A DNA stretch of 64,000 bases from Bradyrhizobium sp. Gha (GCF_900113735.1 NZ_FOQM01000033.1:20005-84004); one strand, 5' to 3'; shown: positions 25,213-34,073, numbered from the stretch's first letter. A program made the numbers and translations. Notes: a model not told the origin generated them from the letters alone.

Positions 25213-25551
25213 TCAGGCAGATGCCTTCTGCCGCGCGTTAATAGATTGAAACCCCTCCCTGCAAAGTTGCGCAACGGCCCGCTCGATCGCCGCATCATTG
25301 TTTCTCTCCGCTTCCGCGAGCACGCCAACCCTCACGAAGGCATCAAGTGTCCGATCAGCATCGCAAATAACGATGCGCAGACAGCGAGCGCCATTCTGTT
25401 GCCGCTGGCGATGGCGACGCTGGCAGTCGCGAACAACCATCCGGTGATGCACGAGGCGCTGCATGTCCTCATCAGAGATGTGCGGAATATCAGGCAGCCT
25501 CTCTAGTCGCCTCCGGAGCGCGTTTTGCTTCCTGTTCATTTGCGTGGCCAC
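25213..25551 (-). CDS. Hypothetical basic protein, cassette gene 3 (copy 2)
   Basis: A 112-residue protein with an arginine/glutamine-rich first half and the conserved block TLDAFVRVGVLAEAERNND, then AVAQLCREGFQSIN. Homologous to the 93-residue product at 1956-2237. Starts at ATG 25551 (ATG 25539 also possible) and overlaps the preceding gene by 16 bp, so coupled translation is likely. Function unknown. Confidence 0.7.
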   Translation of the reverse strand: MATQMNRKQNALRRRLERLPDIPHISDEDMQRLVHHRMVVRDCQRRHRQRQQNGARCLRIVICDADRTLDAFVRVGVLAEAERNNDAAIERAVAQLCREGFQSINARQKASA

Positions 25552-25814
25552 CGGCTGGACGGTTTCGTCTTCAGGCCACGCCGCAGCTTCCGCAAGCGAT
25601 CACCAACCGCAACATAGCCAAGCGACCGCAGCAGCGGCTCCGCTTCCTCGACCCGCTCGCGGTAAGGCTTCGCTTGCATGACGAACCGTTCAACGACCGC
25701 GACCTCATCCAACCCGCGCTCGCGTGCCACAGCGACCAGATATCCGATCAATTCTGCGACTGTCCTGATCCCAGACAGATCATAACGGATCACGCGGATC
25801 GTGATGCTCAGCAT
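25536..25814 (-). CDS. Hypothetical protein, cassette gene 2 (copy 2)
   Basis: A 92-residue protein homologous to the product at 1590-1949, sharing RYDLSGIRTVAEL and LLRSLGYVAVGDRLRK. ATG 25814 shares one base with the stop of the DUF5681 gene (TGATG), a typical coupling signal. No membrane or signal segment. Function unknown. Confidence 0.7.
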   Translation of the reverse strand: MLSITIRVIRYDLSGIRTVAELIGYLVAVARERGLDEVAVVERFVMQAKPYRERVEEAEPLLRSLGYVAVGDRLRKLRRGLKTKPSSRWPRK

Positions 25815-26257
25815 CAGTGATGGTCGGTATCATCGACATCGATCACCTTCATGCGCCGGCTAGACGGCAACTCGTTGCCCAATAGCTCAACTGCCTGCCG
25901 GAAATTCGTGGCAAAGGTCGTGGCATCAACATCGAGCGTGGCTTTGAGATTGATGTCCTTCGGCAGCAGACTCGCCGCAACTTTTACGAACGTCGGGGGA
26001 TCGCTGCGTGCAACGCGAAGGATGGCGGCCAGACCTTCTGTTTCCCAGATCGTCTGGAAATCCGTGATGAATGCTTCGGTCAACCGTCGCCGCCGCCCAC
26101 CGGGGTTCGGATGACCACACTCGCCGGGCTTCCAAGGTGGTCTGGGCCTCAGATTGGGATAACCGGGCACTGGGCCGGGGTCACGCGGCTGCGCCGCTGG
26201 GTGCAGCGGCGTAACATCAGCAGTTGGCTTTTCTGGCGGAATAAAATCGCTCATCAT
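25814..26257 (-). CDS. DUF5681 domain protein, cassette copy 2
   Basis: A 147-residue protein with a DUF5681 motif (WKPGECGHPNPGGRRRRL) at about residues 41-58. The motif is modified from the usual PGQSGNPxGRP. The core VDATTFATNFRQAVELLGNE and the acidic tail VIDVDD match copy 1. The proline-rich first 40 residues are extra. It starts cassette copy 2 on the minus strand. No vapE-like gene lies upstream here, unlike copy 1. Confidence 0.78.
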   Translation of the reverse strand: MMSDFIPPEKPTADVTPLHPAAQPRDPGPVPGYPNLRPRPPWKPGECGHPNPGGRRRRLTEAFITDFQTIWETEGLAAILRVARSDPPTFVKVAASLLPKDINLKATLDVDATTFATNFRQAVELLGNELPSSRRMKVIDVDDTDHH

Positions 26258-26718
26258 CGAGCCTCAGCTTGATTCCGTCACATCTTACACCATGGCCTTA
26301 GCAGCAACAAAGGCGCTGGGCTGACGTTTGTTCCCAAGCGAAGTGCCCATTGACTGCAGGCGGCGGGGTCGTGCGGATCGATTGTGGGACGGGGCTCGTG
26401 CAAATGTCTCGGCTGCCTCTATTCGTGTATCTGTGCTGGGTAAAACGGCAATCGTGAAGAATGGTTGCTCTGCTTAAACCTATTGCCTGTGTCAGGCTGC
26501 TAACATTTGTTATGAAGAAGCCGAAGTACGCTCAGCTAAGATTCCAAAACGGGCCAAGTCGTCAGAGCAAGCTGAGTAACCAACCGAACAAGCCCTTGAT
26601 GGGCCGACATTCCTCGCCGAGTGACTTTGCCGCTTCAACGATCGTCCGAGATTAACCTGTGTTGTGGGCGCGTCGTGCCGAATTGCATATCCTCATCAAA
26701 TCAAGAAAAGGAAACGCG
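26258..26718. other. Gene-free stretch
   Basis: Upstream of both the cassette (minus) and the small plus-strand gene. No gene recognised. It presumably holds divergent promoters, but no convincing boxes were seen. Confidence 0.35.
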
Positions 26719-26994
26719 ATGGGATTGAAGCGCAGGCGGATCAAGCAAACAACCTCTCTGGAAGACCGCTTGGCTCAATTCGCGGAGCACATGAGGAAGC
26801 GAGCTCACGCCAAGCCGATCGGGGCTGAGAAGAACGAACTTCTCAAGAAGGTCCGCAACGCAGAGCAAGCTTTGGACATAGAGCGGCAGCTCCGGCAACC
26901 GCATGGAAGTTCACTCGGGCGGATGTACCCCAGTGAGCCAGAAGGCTTCCGGTCCGACCCCGGAGGCCTTCTAGCGTTTAAGTTGAAGCAGTAG
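26719..26994 (+). CDS. Small basic helical protein, family A copy 2
   Basis: A 91-residue protein starting MGLKRRRIKQTTSLEDRLAQ, related to the 66-residue product at 14035-14235. The shared part is the first 60 residues; the last 30 (SSLGRMYPSEPEGFRSDPGG) are extra. AAGGAAA precedes ATG 26719. Function unknown. The paralogue is encoded in an ATGA-coupled pair, whereas this copy stands alone. Confidence 0.6.
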   Translation: MGLKRRRIKQTTSLEDRLAQFAEHMRKRAHAKPIGAEKNELLKKVRNAEQALDIERQLRQPHGSSLGRMYPSEPEGFRSDPGGLLAFKLKQ

Positions 26995-27700
26995 CGGGCC
27001 CGCTATACCACTTCAGCTCAGCGCATTCGTACATGGGCGGCTCGTTCATCTGCTCCACCTGCGCGCTGCTGTCAGGCCTCGACGGCCCGAGTACCGGCTT
27101 TTGACCCAGGGGCTCGAACCCGCCGCTGAAGGTGAACGTCCCCTTGCCGTTAAGTGAAGGACCCTCGCAATAGCGGCCGGCTTTGCAGAGAGCCGTCGCC
27201 GAGCTCGGGGCCCATGAACATGTAACTGAACTCGGTCGCTTCCTTTGCGATCCAAGCTGTTGGGGATCGGCAGCGATGCTTTGGCTCCCATCTCCTCTAT
27301 CACCGCAAGCCACTGCTAATGGTACATCATGTCGCGCGCGATGAGGTAGCTCAGCATTCCCTGCATGCCGGGATCGCTCGTCGACTTGTAGAGACGTACG
27401 GCGAGCGTGCGTCGGGTGGATTCAGCCGCGTTGCAACACATGTCGCCTGTTGGATTGCCGCTGGCGCAGATGTGCGAGCGACCGAACGGCACGCGGTCGC
27501 AATCCGCGGGGAATGCCGACATGCCGGTCGAGAGGATGTGCCGATGCAGCATTCACTTGGGTGACGCGGTCTTTCGCCGCCGTTCACGACGGCGCCGACG
27601 AACGGATTGGCTTGACGCAGAAGATCTCGCGCTCGGCGCCACCGATGGCCTGCGAGCTCTTTCCGCATCTCGCGGCCCAAGGAGTCGCTGAACCGAAAAG
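26995..27700 (-). pseudogene. Decayed manganese catalase
   Basis: Minus-strand fragments of a manganese catalase in several frames. ILSTGMSAFPADCD, RVPFGRSHICASGNPTGDM, RTLAVRLYKS and DPGMQGMLSYLIARDMMYH match the family in order. A TAG codon then interrupts the reading before QWLAVIEEMG, and the tail (LNGKGTFTFSGGFEP, KPVLGPSRPDSS) continues in another frame to about 26995. The N-terminal third is not readable. An intact but only distantly similar catalase domain lies 3.3 kb away (30271-31542), so this is not a recent tandem copy. Confidence 0.7.
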
Positions 27701-28110
27701 CGGGCCGGTGATCGCCCACATCAGCACGGGGGTGGACGCGAGCAGGAGGCGATCGGCGTCCGGACATACGCGATGTCGCGGGCGCAGCACCAGTCGCCCT
27801 TGCCTTGTGACGCCGGCGAGGCGCCGTCACGACGGGCAAGTTTGCGCGCATGAGGGATTATTTCGATTCGGTTCTCAGTTGCGGATAGGTGGGCAGGACG
27901 CTCGCACGGGCGCGCTCGGCAGCCTTCTTGGTCGTGACACCGTAGTCAGCCCGCACCGCATCTGAATCCCTGCCACCAAACCGGAGATAGCCGGCCGCCG
28001 CAGCGAGCACCGCCATCGCCAAGAGCGTCAACGTAGACCGCGCTTTCGTTTCACGGCGCCGCCAATCCTTTCGACAACAACGGGTTGCCCGACCGCTTCC
28101 GTTGCCGGAG
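27701..28110. other. Gene-free stretch upstream of PAP2 operon
   Basis: No reliable gene. The right end holds the promoter candidate for the PAP2 operon at 28112-28137. Confidence 0.35.
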
Positions 28111-28111
28111 T

Positions 28112-28137
28112 TGAACCCCGGCACCTGCTGCGGCGTT
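28112..28137 (+). promoter_or_regulatory. EcfG-type promoter candidate (PAP2 operon)
   Basis: TGAAC-N17-CGTT, one base off the GGAAC-N16/17-CGTT pattern used by alphaproteobacterial general-stress sigma factor EcfG. CGTT ends 32 bp before the PAP2 start codon at 28170. Confidence 0.4.
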
Positions 28138-28169
28138 ATGGTCTCCGCCGATCGAAAAGCGGAGGACCG

Positions 28170-28733
28170 ATGGCTCTTCTTAATGTGAAACCCACAAGCA
28201 CCGATGTGCGGATCGCGCGGACCGTTGCGCGCAAGACCAACCATCGCACCGAGGCGGTGGCCCGCTTGCTGACCTGGGGAGCCGACGAAAAGATCCTGCT
28301 GGCTTTCACGGCGGCAGGCTGGATCGCAACCCGCAGTCAAGGTGAGCCGCTGCGTCGCGCCGGTAACCATGCGCTGCTTGTGGCTGCTGCCGCTGCGGTG
28401 CTTCCGCACCTCATGAAGTCCGTCTTCGACCAGACCCGTCCGGACCGAAAGACGGTGCTCGGTCACCTTAACGGCGTCTCGTTCTCGGGCAAACGCAAGG
28501 ACGCCTTTCCGTCGGGGCACGCTCTGCACATGGGCGCGCTCGCATCGGCGGCTGGTCCGCTGCCCGTTTGGCCCCGCCGGGCGATCCGAGCTCTGGCGGT
28601 AGGTCTCTGCCTGACGCGTATCGTAGTGCTGGCGCATTGGGCCAGTGACGTCGTAGCCGGCTTCGCGCTCGGCGCTATTCTCGAGCGAACTCTTCGCCTG
28701 CTGACCGGTTATCCCGCCCAGGGGTCGAAATGA
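28170..28733 (+). CDS. PAP2-family membrane phosphatase
   Basis: A 187-residue integral membrane lipid phosphatase-like protein. The three PAP2 motifs are present: KSVFDQTRPDR, PSGHALHMGA, and LTRIVVLAHWASDV with the catalytic histidine and aspartate; the usual SR of motif three is TR. About four to five hydrophobic segments. Such enzymes dephosphorylate phosphatidic acid, undecaprenyl pyrophosphate or related lipids. First gene of a three-gene operon with ATGA overlaps at both junctions. Confidence 0.88.
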   Translation: MALLNVKPTSTDVRIARTVARKTNHRTEAVARLLTWGADEKILLAFTAAGWIATRSQGEPLRRAGNHALLVAAAAAVLPHLMKSVFDQTRPDRKTVLGHLNGVSFSGKRKDAFPSGHALHMGALASAAGPLPVWPRRAIRALAVGLCLTRIVVLAHWASDVVAGFALGAILERTLRLLTGYPAQGSK

Positions 28734-29077
28734 GCGAGTACGTCATCCGTTTTTTGGTCGGCGGTGCCGTCGTGTCGGCATTCTCGATGCTGGGAGACGT
28801 GCTGAAGCCGAAGAGTTTCGCAGGATTGTTCGGCGCAGCCCCTTCTGTCGCGCTGGCGACGCTCGGCATCGCGATCTACCGGCATGGTCCGGCCTACGCG
28901 AGTTCGCAAAGCCTCACCATGATGGCGGGAGCAGTCGCGCTGGCAATCTACAGCATTGTCGTCTGTCAGCTTCTCATGCGCGCTAGGATGCGGGCCCTGC
29001 CTGCAACGCTGATCACGATCATTGTCTGGCTGGCCGCGGCTTTCGGCCTCTGGAAAATCGCGGGGGGCCAGGCATGA
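28730..29077 (+). CDS. DUF3147-like membrane protein
   Basis: A 115-residue protein with four hydrophobic helices and the block FLVGGAVVSAFSMLGDVLKP at the start, as in DUF3147 proteins. FAGLFGAAPSVALATLG is the conserved middle. Starts in ATGA overlap with the PAP2 gene and ends in ATGA overlap with the next gene. Function unknown; possibly a small subunit of a membrane complex with its neighbour. Confidence 0.75.
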   Translation: MSEYVIRFLVGGAVVSAFSMLGDVLKPKSFAGLFGAAPSVALATLGIAIYRHGPAYASSQSLTMMAGAVALAIYSIVVCQLLMRARMRALPATLITIIVWLAAAFGLWKIAGGQA

Positions 29078-29547
29078 CGCTCCCGATCCAGCTCTCGTCG
29101 TCATCGCTGAGAGAGGGCCGCTGGTACGAGTACCTCGTGCGCTTCGCTCTCGGTGGCGCCGCGACCGTATTCACCGGCTTCATCAGCAGCCGCTACGGCG
29201 CCTCGATCGGCGGTCTCTTTCTCGCGCTGCCTGCGATCTTCTGCGCCAGCGCGACCCTCATCGAATCCCATGAAATTCGGCGCAAGAAGGAGGCCGGCCT
29301 CGAAGGAAAGCGGCGTGGCCAGGAGGCCGCGGCACTGGATGCCGCCGGCGCTGCGCTGGGCGCGCTTGGCATGCTGGCCTTTGCGGCAGTGTTCTGGATT
29401 CTCGTCGAGCGAAGCGTGGCGGGCGCCTTCGCCGGTGCATCGCTGGCCTGGCTGGTTGCCGCCGTGACCGGCTGGTTGGCTCGGCGCAAATTGCGCACGC
29501 GCTCGGCACAACGAGACAGAGGCCCCGCGATGTCGCGGAGCCGCTGA
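29074..29547 (+). CDS. DUF3147-like membrane protein, larger partner
   Basis: A 157-residue protein with four predicted membrane helices. FALGGAATVFTGFISSRYG and GGLFLALPAIFCASATL resemble the neighbouring 115-residue protein, so the two probably arose by duplication and may form a heteromer. A charged loop (EIRRKKEAGLEGKRRGQE) separates the helix pairs. Third gene of the PAP2 operon. It converges with a decayed DUF892 gene on the other strand. Confidence 0.72.
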   Translation: MTLPIQLSSSSLREGRWYEYLVRFALGGAATVFTGFISSRYGASIGGLFLALPAIFCASATLIESHEIRRKKEAGLEGKRRGQEAAALDAAGAALGALGMLAFAAVFWILVERSVAGAFAGASLAWLVAAVTGWLARRKLRTRSAQRDRGPAMSRSR

Positions 29548-29990
29548 GGACGACTTCTTCTGGGCCGATCTGGCTGCGTCGGAAGCCTTGGCGTTGACGC
29601 CCTTGCGGAGCGCCACCGTGTTGAGCTTGGTGTTCGCCACCTTCTCTTCGTTCAGGTTCGTGGTGAGAAAGCGCACGATATCGTCCTGCCCGAGTTCTTC
29701 GGCCCACGCGATCAGGGTGCCGTAGCGGCACATCTCGTAATGCTCGACGGCTTGCGCGTTTGCGACGATGGGGGCGTCGAGCACTGGCTTGTCCTCGATC
29801 TCGCCGGCGATCTCGTCCGCCTCCTTTGATGATGCCATCGATGGCAGGGCACTTGGTGCCGCTCGGCTCCTTCCCGAGCTTCGCGAAGGCCTTCTCCAGC
29901 CGCTCCACCTGCTTGTTGGTCTCTTCAAGCTGGTTCTTAAGGACCCAGAAGAAGGATAGCTGCCGTCAGGACTTCTATTCACAGGACGGG
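29520..29990 (-). pseudogene. Frameshifted DUF892 (YciE/YciF-like) gene
   Basis: Minus-strand remains of a ferritin-like DUF892 protein. NQLEETNKQVERLEKAF and KCPAIDGII read in one frame. After about 29830 the protein continues in another (KEADEIAGEIEDKPVLDAP, ANAQAVEHYEMCRYGTLIAW, DDIVRFLTTNLNEEKVAN). The conserved VEHYE helix is intact. The first helices are lost. The gene is probably dead. It lies between intact DUF892-containing genes. Confidence 0.7.
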
Positions 29991-29996
29991 CCTCAC

Positions 29997-30188
29997 TCAT
30001 CTCCCTCTCGGGGGCCTTAGATACCGTCTTGCGGCCAACGAGCTTTCCAGAAGAGCCGCACTTTCGCCTAGCACTCGGTAGCTCCGCTCCAGCGGCTCGA
30101 GATAGCATCTCGCGACAGGGTCCGTAGCATTCACGATCGCGGCTAGGTAACGGTCCGCGATTTCAATATAGAGTTCGGCTTTGCTCAT
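29997..30188 (-). CDS. Small hypothetical protein, family C copy 1
   Basis: A 63-residue protein starting MSKAELYIEIADRYLAAI. The block YLEPLERSYRVLGESAALL matches QLEPLASSYSVLARSTAVL in the frame at 40727-40873. Largely helical. No clear promoter. It may be a stress-related helper given its neighbours, but no function is known. Confidence 0.5.
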   Translation of the reverse strand: MSKAELYIEIADRYLAAIVNATDPVARCYLEPLERSYRVLGESAALLESSLAARRYLRPPRGR

Positions 30189-30270
30189 AGTCTGTATGGG
30201 CCAACGCGACCAGACACCGGCCGCCGGTGTCGGACGGGACCGACCGGCGGCCGGTTGCGGATACTTTTGG

Positions 30271-31542
30271 CTACTGCGCCGGCTCGATCGCGGCAGGCAT
30301 CTTCGCGACCGACATCAATGACCGCGCAACCTGGTTTAGCAACTGATCGGCATTCTCCTCTTCGGCAAGCGACTTCGACAGCAAAGCGACGATGGCAGTG
30401 TGGCGAAGCTGCTGCGCGAGGTTGCGGGCGGTGGTGTAGCCCGCGATCTCATAGTGCTCGACCCGCTGCGCGGCTCCGATCAGCGCCAGGTCGGCGGCGG
30501 CGTCTTCCTTCTCTTCGCCCTCACCGATGATCTCCTCGCCTTCCTCGATGAGGCCCATCATGCCCTTGCAGGGCTTCGCGCGGGCCGACTTGCCAAGCAG
30601 TTCGAAGCTTTCATTGATGCGCTCGATCTGAGCCTCGGTCTCTGCGAGATGCTGCTCGAACAATTCGCGCAACTGATCGTAGCGCGCCGCCTCAGCCATC
30701 TTGGGAAGTGCCTTGGTCAACTGCTTCTCGGCATGAAGGATGTCGCGGAGTTCATCCATGAGCAGGTCACCGAGACCTGCCTCGTCCGCGGGCGGCGAGC
30801 TCTCCGTGACGATGGCGCTCGCAGAACCCGGGTCCCCGGCCTGGATCGCCGGCGATTCCGTGAAGACCCATTCCCCGCCCTCATTCCAGGGCCCGCGGGT
30901 ATCGATCTCGCCATGGTCGCCGGTGCCCGTGGAATCGTTGAAGAACTGGTCGACCAGGCCGGGCGTTGGGGCGATGCGGCCGATGCTGAAAGCCGGCTTG
31001 GCCATGCTTTCGAGTGCAAGCGCGAACGCCTTCATGTGAGTGATCTCCCGCGTCATCAGGAATTGCAAGGCGTCCCTGGTGCCAGCATCCTCGGTGAAAT
31101 TGATCAGCCGCTCGTAGACGATCTTGGCCCGGGCCTCGGCGGCGATGTTGCTGCGCAGGTCGACGTCGAGCTCGCCGGTGATCTTGAGATAGTCGGCGGT
31201 CCAGGCGTTGCCTTGCGAGTTGAACAGGTTCACCCCGCCGCCGCCGGCGATCGCGATCAGCGGATCGGCCTCGGCCGCCTGACGGTCGAACTTCGACGGC
31301 TTGAGGTGCATCCGGGCCAGCGTGCCGACGACTTCCAGATGGCTAAGTTCCTCGGTGCCGATGTCCATGAGCAGGTCCTTGCGATCCGGATCCTCGCAAT
31401 TGAGCCCCTGGATGGAATACTGCATCGCGGCCGCGAGTTCGCCGTTGGCGCCGCCGAACTGTTCAAGAAGCATGTTGCCGAAGCGGGGATCCGGCTCATC
31501 GACCCGAACCGTGAACATCAGCTTCTTGACATGGTGATACAT
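30271..31542 (-). CDS. Manganese catalase fused to a DUF892 ferritin-like domain
   Basis: A 423-residue protein of two four-helix-bundle domains. Residues 1-230 are a manganese catalase (MYHHVKKLMFTVRVDEPDP, EQFGGANGELAAAMQY, GTEELSHLEVVGTLA, TREITHMKAFALALE), with the glutamate and histidine ligands of the dimanganese site in place. A linker of about 45 residues leads to a DUF892/YciF-like domain at about 275-410 (LLMDELRDILHAEKQL, LIEEGEEIIGEGEEK, QRVEHYEIAGYTTARNLA). The catalase half would remove hydrogen peroxide; the DUF892 half is of unknown biochemical role but stress-linked. ATG 31542 follows an EcfG-type promoter by about 38 bp. Confidence 0.92.
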   Translation of the reverse strand: MYHHVKKLMFTVRVDEPDPRFGNMLLEQFGGANGELAAAMQYSIQGLNCEDPDRKDLLMDIGTEELSHLEVVGTLARMHLKPSKFDRQAAEADPLIAIAGGGGVNLFNSQGNAWTADYLKITGELDVDLRSNIAAEARAKIVYERLINFTEDAGTRDALQFLMTREITHMKAFALALESMAKPAFSIGRIAPTPGLVDQFFNDSTGTGDHGEIDTRGPWNEGGEWVFTESPAIQAGDPGSASAIVTESSPPADEAGLGDLLMDELRDILHAEKQLTKALPKMAEAARYDQLRELFEQHLAETEAQIERINESFELLGKSARAKPCKGMMGLIEEGEEIIGEGEEKEDAAADLALIGAAQRVEHYEIAGYTTARNLAQQLRHTAIVALLSKSLAEEENADQLLNQVARSLMSVAKMPAAIEPAQ

Positions 31543-31579
31543 GGAGGACCTCTGGTTATGGAATGTGGATCAGGCCGCG

Positions 31580-31605
31580 AACGGCGATGTCGTCCCGTTT
31601 GTTCC
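31580..31605 (-). promoter_or_regulatory. EcfG-type promoter of the catalase-DUF892 gene
   Basis: On the minus strand GGAAC (31605-31601) and CGTT (31583-31580) are 17 bp apart, an exact match to the EcfG consensus. The start codon is 38 bp downstream, which fits a short leader. Confidence 0.65.
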
Positions 31606-31672
31606 TATTGCGGCACAAGGATTCGGGGGGGCGTCCGGGATGCGTACAGACGCCGCAGGCCGCGCGCGATTA

Positions 31673-31697
31673 GGAACGTAGCTCCGCAGCCGATGTT
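31673..31697 (+). promoter_or_regulatory. EcfG-type promoter candidate of the DUF892 gene
   Basis: GGAAC-N16-TGTT, one base off the consensus, 30 bp before the ATG at 31727. It is divergent from the catalase-DUF892 promoter, so both genes could be induced together. Confidence 0.45.
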
Positions 31698-31726
31698 CTC
31701 GCCTTCAGCAACCAGCGGAGGAACAG

Positions 31727-32224
31727 ATGACACAAACGGCTCGCGATATATTCGTGGTCGGCTTGAGGAACGCGCACGCGATGGAGACCCAGGCGCGCGA
31801 ACTGATGGAACGGCAATCGGAGCGCCTGGATGAGTATCCTGAAGTCAAGGCGAAGGTTGCAGCTCACCTTCAGGAGACCAACGAGCAGCTGAAACGGCTC
31901 GAGCGGTGCCTGGAATCCTGCGGCGAGAGCACGTCCAGTCTCAAGGACACCGCGCAGTCCGTGATGGCCAACATGCAGGCGATGGCGCACTCGGCCACCA
32001 ATGACGAGATCCTCAAGAACACCTTCGCCAACAATGCATTCGAGAACTTCGAGATAGCGGCCTACAAGTCGCTCATTGCACTCTGCGGCGCCGCTGGTGT
32101 CACCGAGGCCAAGGCGGACCTAGAGGCATCTCTGAAGGAAGAGCAGCGTATGGCTGCGTGGATCGACTCAAACGTCGAAAAGGTGACGATGGAGTTTCTG
32201 ACGCATCAGCGGCAAGCGTCATAG
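31727..32224 (+). CDS. DUF892 ferritin-like protein (YciE/YciF type)
   Basis: A 165-residue all-helical protein of the DUF892 family, related to E. coli YciE/YciF. Helices include DIFVVGLRNAHAMETQARE, HLQETNEQLKRLERCLE and FENFEIAAYKSLIALCG, the last corresponding to the VEHYE helix with phenylalanine in place of histidine. No signal peptide. Divergent from the fusion gene across a 184 bp region with two EcfG-like promoters. The exact biochemical activity of the family is not established. Confidence 0.85.
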   Translation: MTQTARDIFVVGLRNAHAMETQARELMERQSERLDEYPEVKAKVAAHLQETNEQLKRLERCLESCGESTSSLKDTAQSVMANMQAMAHSATNDEILKNTFANNAFENFEIAAYKSLIALCGAAGVTEAKADLEASLKEEQRMAAWIDSNVEKVTMEFLTHQRQAS

Positions 32225-32450
32225 ATCACGGCCCTGGTGAGATCGCCCGTTTACCTTGCGCGGATCGGATATCGTCGCTCGCGCGACGGACCAGTCTTCG
32301 CCCCCAGATCGTACCCGTCGTATCCCATCCCACCCCGCGGGATGATTGAAGGTGCCGGTGCCCGAGAGCGTCTAGTTCAGTCGCTGCATAAGTCTCAAAG
32401 AATTTGGCGCGATAGGCAGCGAACTGCGCGTGCTGGCATACAGGAGCCGA

Positions 32451-34073
32451 TCAAAGGTTCGGAGTTCCGAAGTTATCATCAGAGATGAATGCGATTACGC
32501 CTTCATTGCCCCGAAGCAGGATCGCCGCGTCTGGCAATGGCTCGCGCGGCCGGTCCAGATGAGTCGACATCAGCACGCGGCCGCGGCCCCGCCAGTGCCA
32601 TTTCCGTGGCTCGGAGGTGGTGTTGAGCGCCACCAGCATCTCGGTCGCGCCCGCCACGCGCTTGAAGGCGAGGACATCGTCCCGCGATCGCAGCGGGGCG
32701 TAGCCGCCCTCGCGCAGGCAGGCATGCTCGCGCCGCAGCCCGATCAGCGCGCGAAACAGCGCAAGGAGGGAACGGTCGTCCCGCTGCTGCTCGGCCACGT
32801 TGGGCGCTTCGCCCCGCTCCAACGGCAGCCATGGGCCGCCGGTGGTGAATCCGCCGCTCTCGCTGTCATCCCAGCGCATCGGCGCGCGCTCGGGATCGCG
32901 GCAAAGTCCATAGCCCGGTACCAGCCTCTCGAAGGGGTCACGAACGCGATCGGGCGCTATGGGCACGCGTTTGCGCCCAATCTCGTCACCCATGTAGAGG
33001 AATGGCGTTCCGGGCAGCGTCATCAGCAGCATGGCCAGCACGCGCATCTGCGCCGTGCCGATCTTGCTCGCGATCCGCTGCTTGTCGTGACCGCCGATCA
33101 GCCAGACCGGCCAGGCCTTGTCGGGGATGGCATTGAGATAGGCATCGATGGCCGCTTGCAGCGACAGCGCCTGCCATTGCGCGTCTAGCAGTGCGAAATT
33201 GAGCGGCAGATGCAGGCGCGGCCGACCGTCACCGTAGAAATGACCGATCCGGTCGGTCTTGCCCTGGACTTCGCCGCACAACAGCCGATCCGGGTAGCTA
33301 TCGATCACCTCGCGGATGAATTCGATGCAATTCATCGTCTCTTTCCGGTCGTCGGTGAACACCGGTGTCTGCCGTTGCGGCGGCGGTTTGCCCTTGGCCT
33401 GCGGGTTTGGCGGATTGTCGCGCAAGAGCTCGTCCTTGATCAGCACGGCGCTGGCATCTACGCGGAAGCCGTCGACGCCACGATCGAGCCAGAAGCGCAT
33501 CACGTCGGCCATTGCCTTTTGCACCTCTGGATTGCGCCAGTTCAGGTCGGGCTGTTCGACCAGGAACGAGTGATAGTAGTATTGCCGCCGCGCCTCGCAC
33601 CATTCCCAGCCGCTGCCGCCGAAACGGCTCAGCCAGTTGCTGGGCGGCCCGCCGCTCTCGGCCGCATCGGCCCAGATGTACCAGTCGGCCTTCGCACTGT
33701 TTGGTGAGCTGGAGCTCTCGACGAACCATGCGTGATCGATCGCAGTGTGATTGGGAACGAGATCGAGGATGAGGCGGATGCCTTCGGCGTGCAGCGCCTC
33801 GAGCAGGCGGTCGAACTCATCGAGGCTGCCGAAGGCAGGATCGATCGAGCAGTAATCCGAGATGTCGTAGCCGAGATCCCGGAACGGGCTCTTGTAGATC
33901 GGCGTCAGCCAGACCGCGCCGATGCCGAGCCATTTCAGATAGTCGATGCGCGAGATCAGGCCGGCGAGATCGCCCTTGCCGTCACCATTGGAGTCCTGGA
34001 ACGAGATCAGCGCGATCTCGTAAATGGCGGCGGACTTCCACCATGGATGTTCGCAATAGCGCTCGGCCGTCAT
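32451..34073 (-). CDS. GH13 alpha-glucosidase/trehalose synthase-like enzyme
   Basis: A 540-residue glycoside hydrolase family 13 protein. Conserved regions: LDLVPNHTAIDHAWF (region I), DGFRVDASAVL with the nucleophile aspartate (II), LLCGEVQG with the acid/base glutamate (III), and GGHDKQR (IV, with GGHD where NHD is common). The N-terminus IYEIALISFQDSNGDGKGD is typical of oligo-1,6-glucosidases, alpha-glucosidases and trehalose synthases. It probably acts on maltose, trehalose or short glucans. ATG 34073 is used; the frame is open 18 codons upstream. A C-terminal beta domain is present. No partner gene is adjacent. Confidence 0.9.
   Translation of the reverse strand: MTAERYCEHPWWKSAAIYEIALISFQDSNGDGKGDLAGLISRIDYLKWLGIGAVWLTPIYKSPFRDLGYDISDYCSIDPAFGSLDEFDRLLEALHAEGIRLILDLVPNHTAIDHAWFVESSSSPNSAKADWYIWADAAESGGPPSNWLSRFGGSGWEWCEARRQYYYHSFLVEQPDLNWRNPEVQKAMADVMRFWLDRGVDGFRVDASAVLIKDELLRDNPPNPQAKGKPPPQRQTPVFTDDRKETMNCIEFIREVIDSYPDRLLCGEVQGKTDRIGHFYGDGRPRLHLPLNFALLDAQWQALSLQAAIDAYLNAIPDKAWPVWLIGGHDKQRIASKIGTAQMRVLAMLLMTLPGTPFLYMGDEIGRKRVPIAPDRVRDPFERLVPGYGLCRDPERAPMRWDDSESGGFTTGGPWLPLERGEAPNVAEQQRDDRSLLALFRALIGLRREHACLREGGYAPLRSRDDVLAFKRVAGATEMLVALNTTSEPRKWHWRGRGRVLMSTHLDRPREPLPDAAILLRGNEGVIAFISDDNFGTPNL

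Noticed and set aside
30400..31833. Plus-strand frame of 477 codons
   Set aside because: Antisense to the catalase-DUF892 fusion and then overlapping the start of the DUF892 gene; no domain resemblance.
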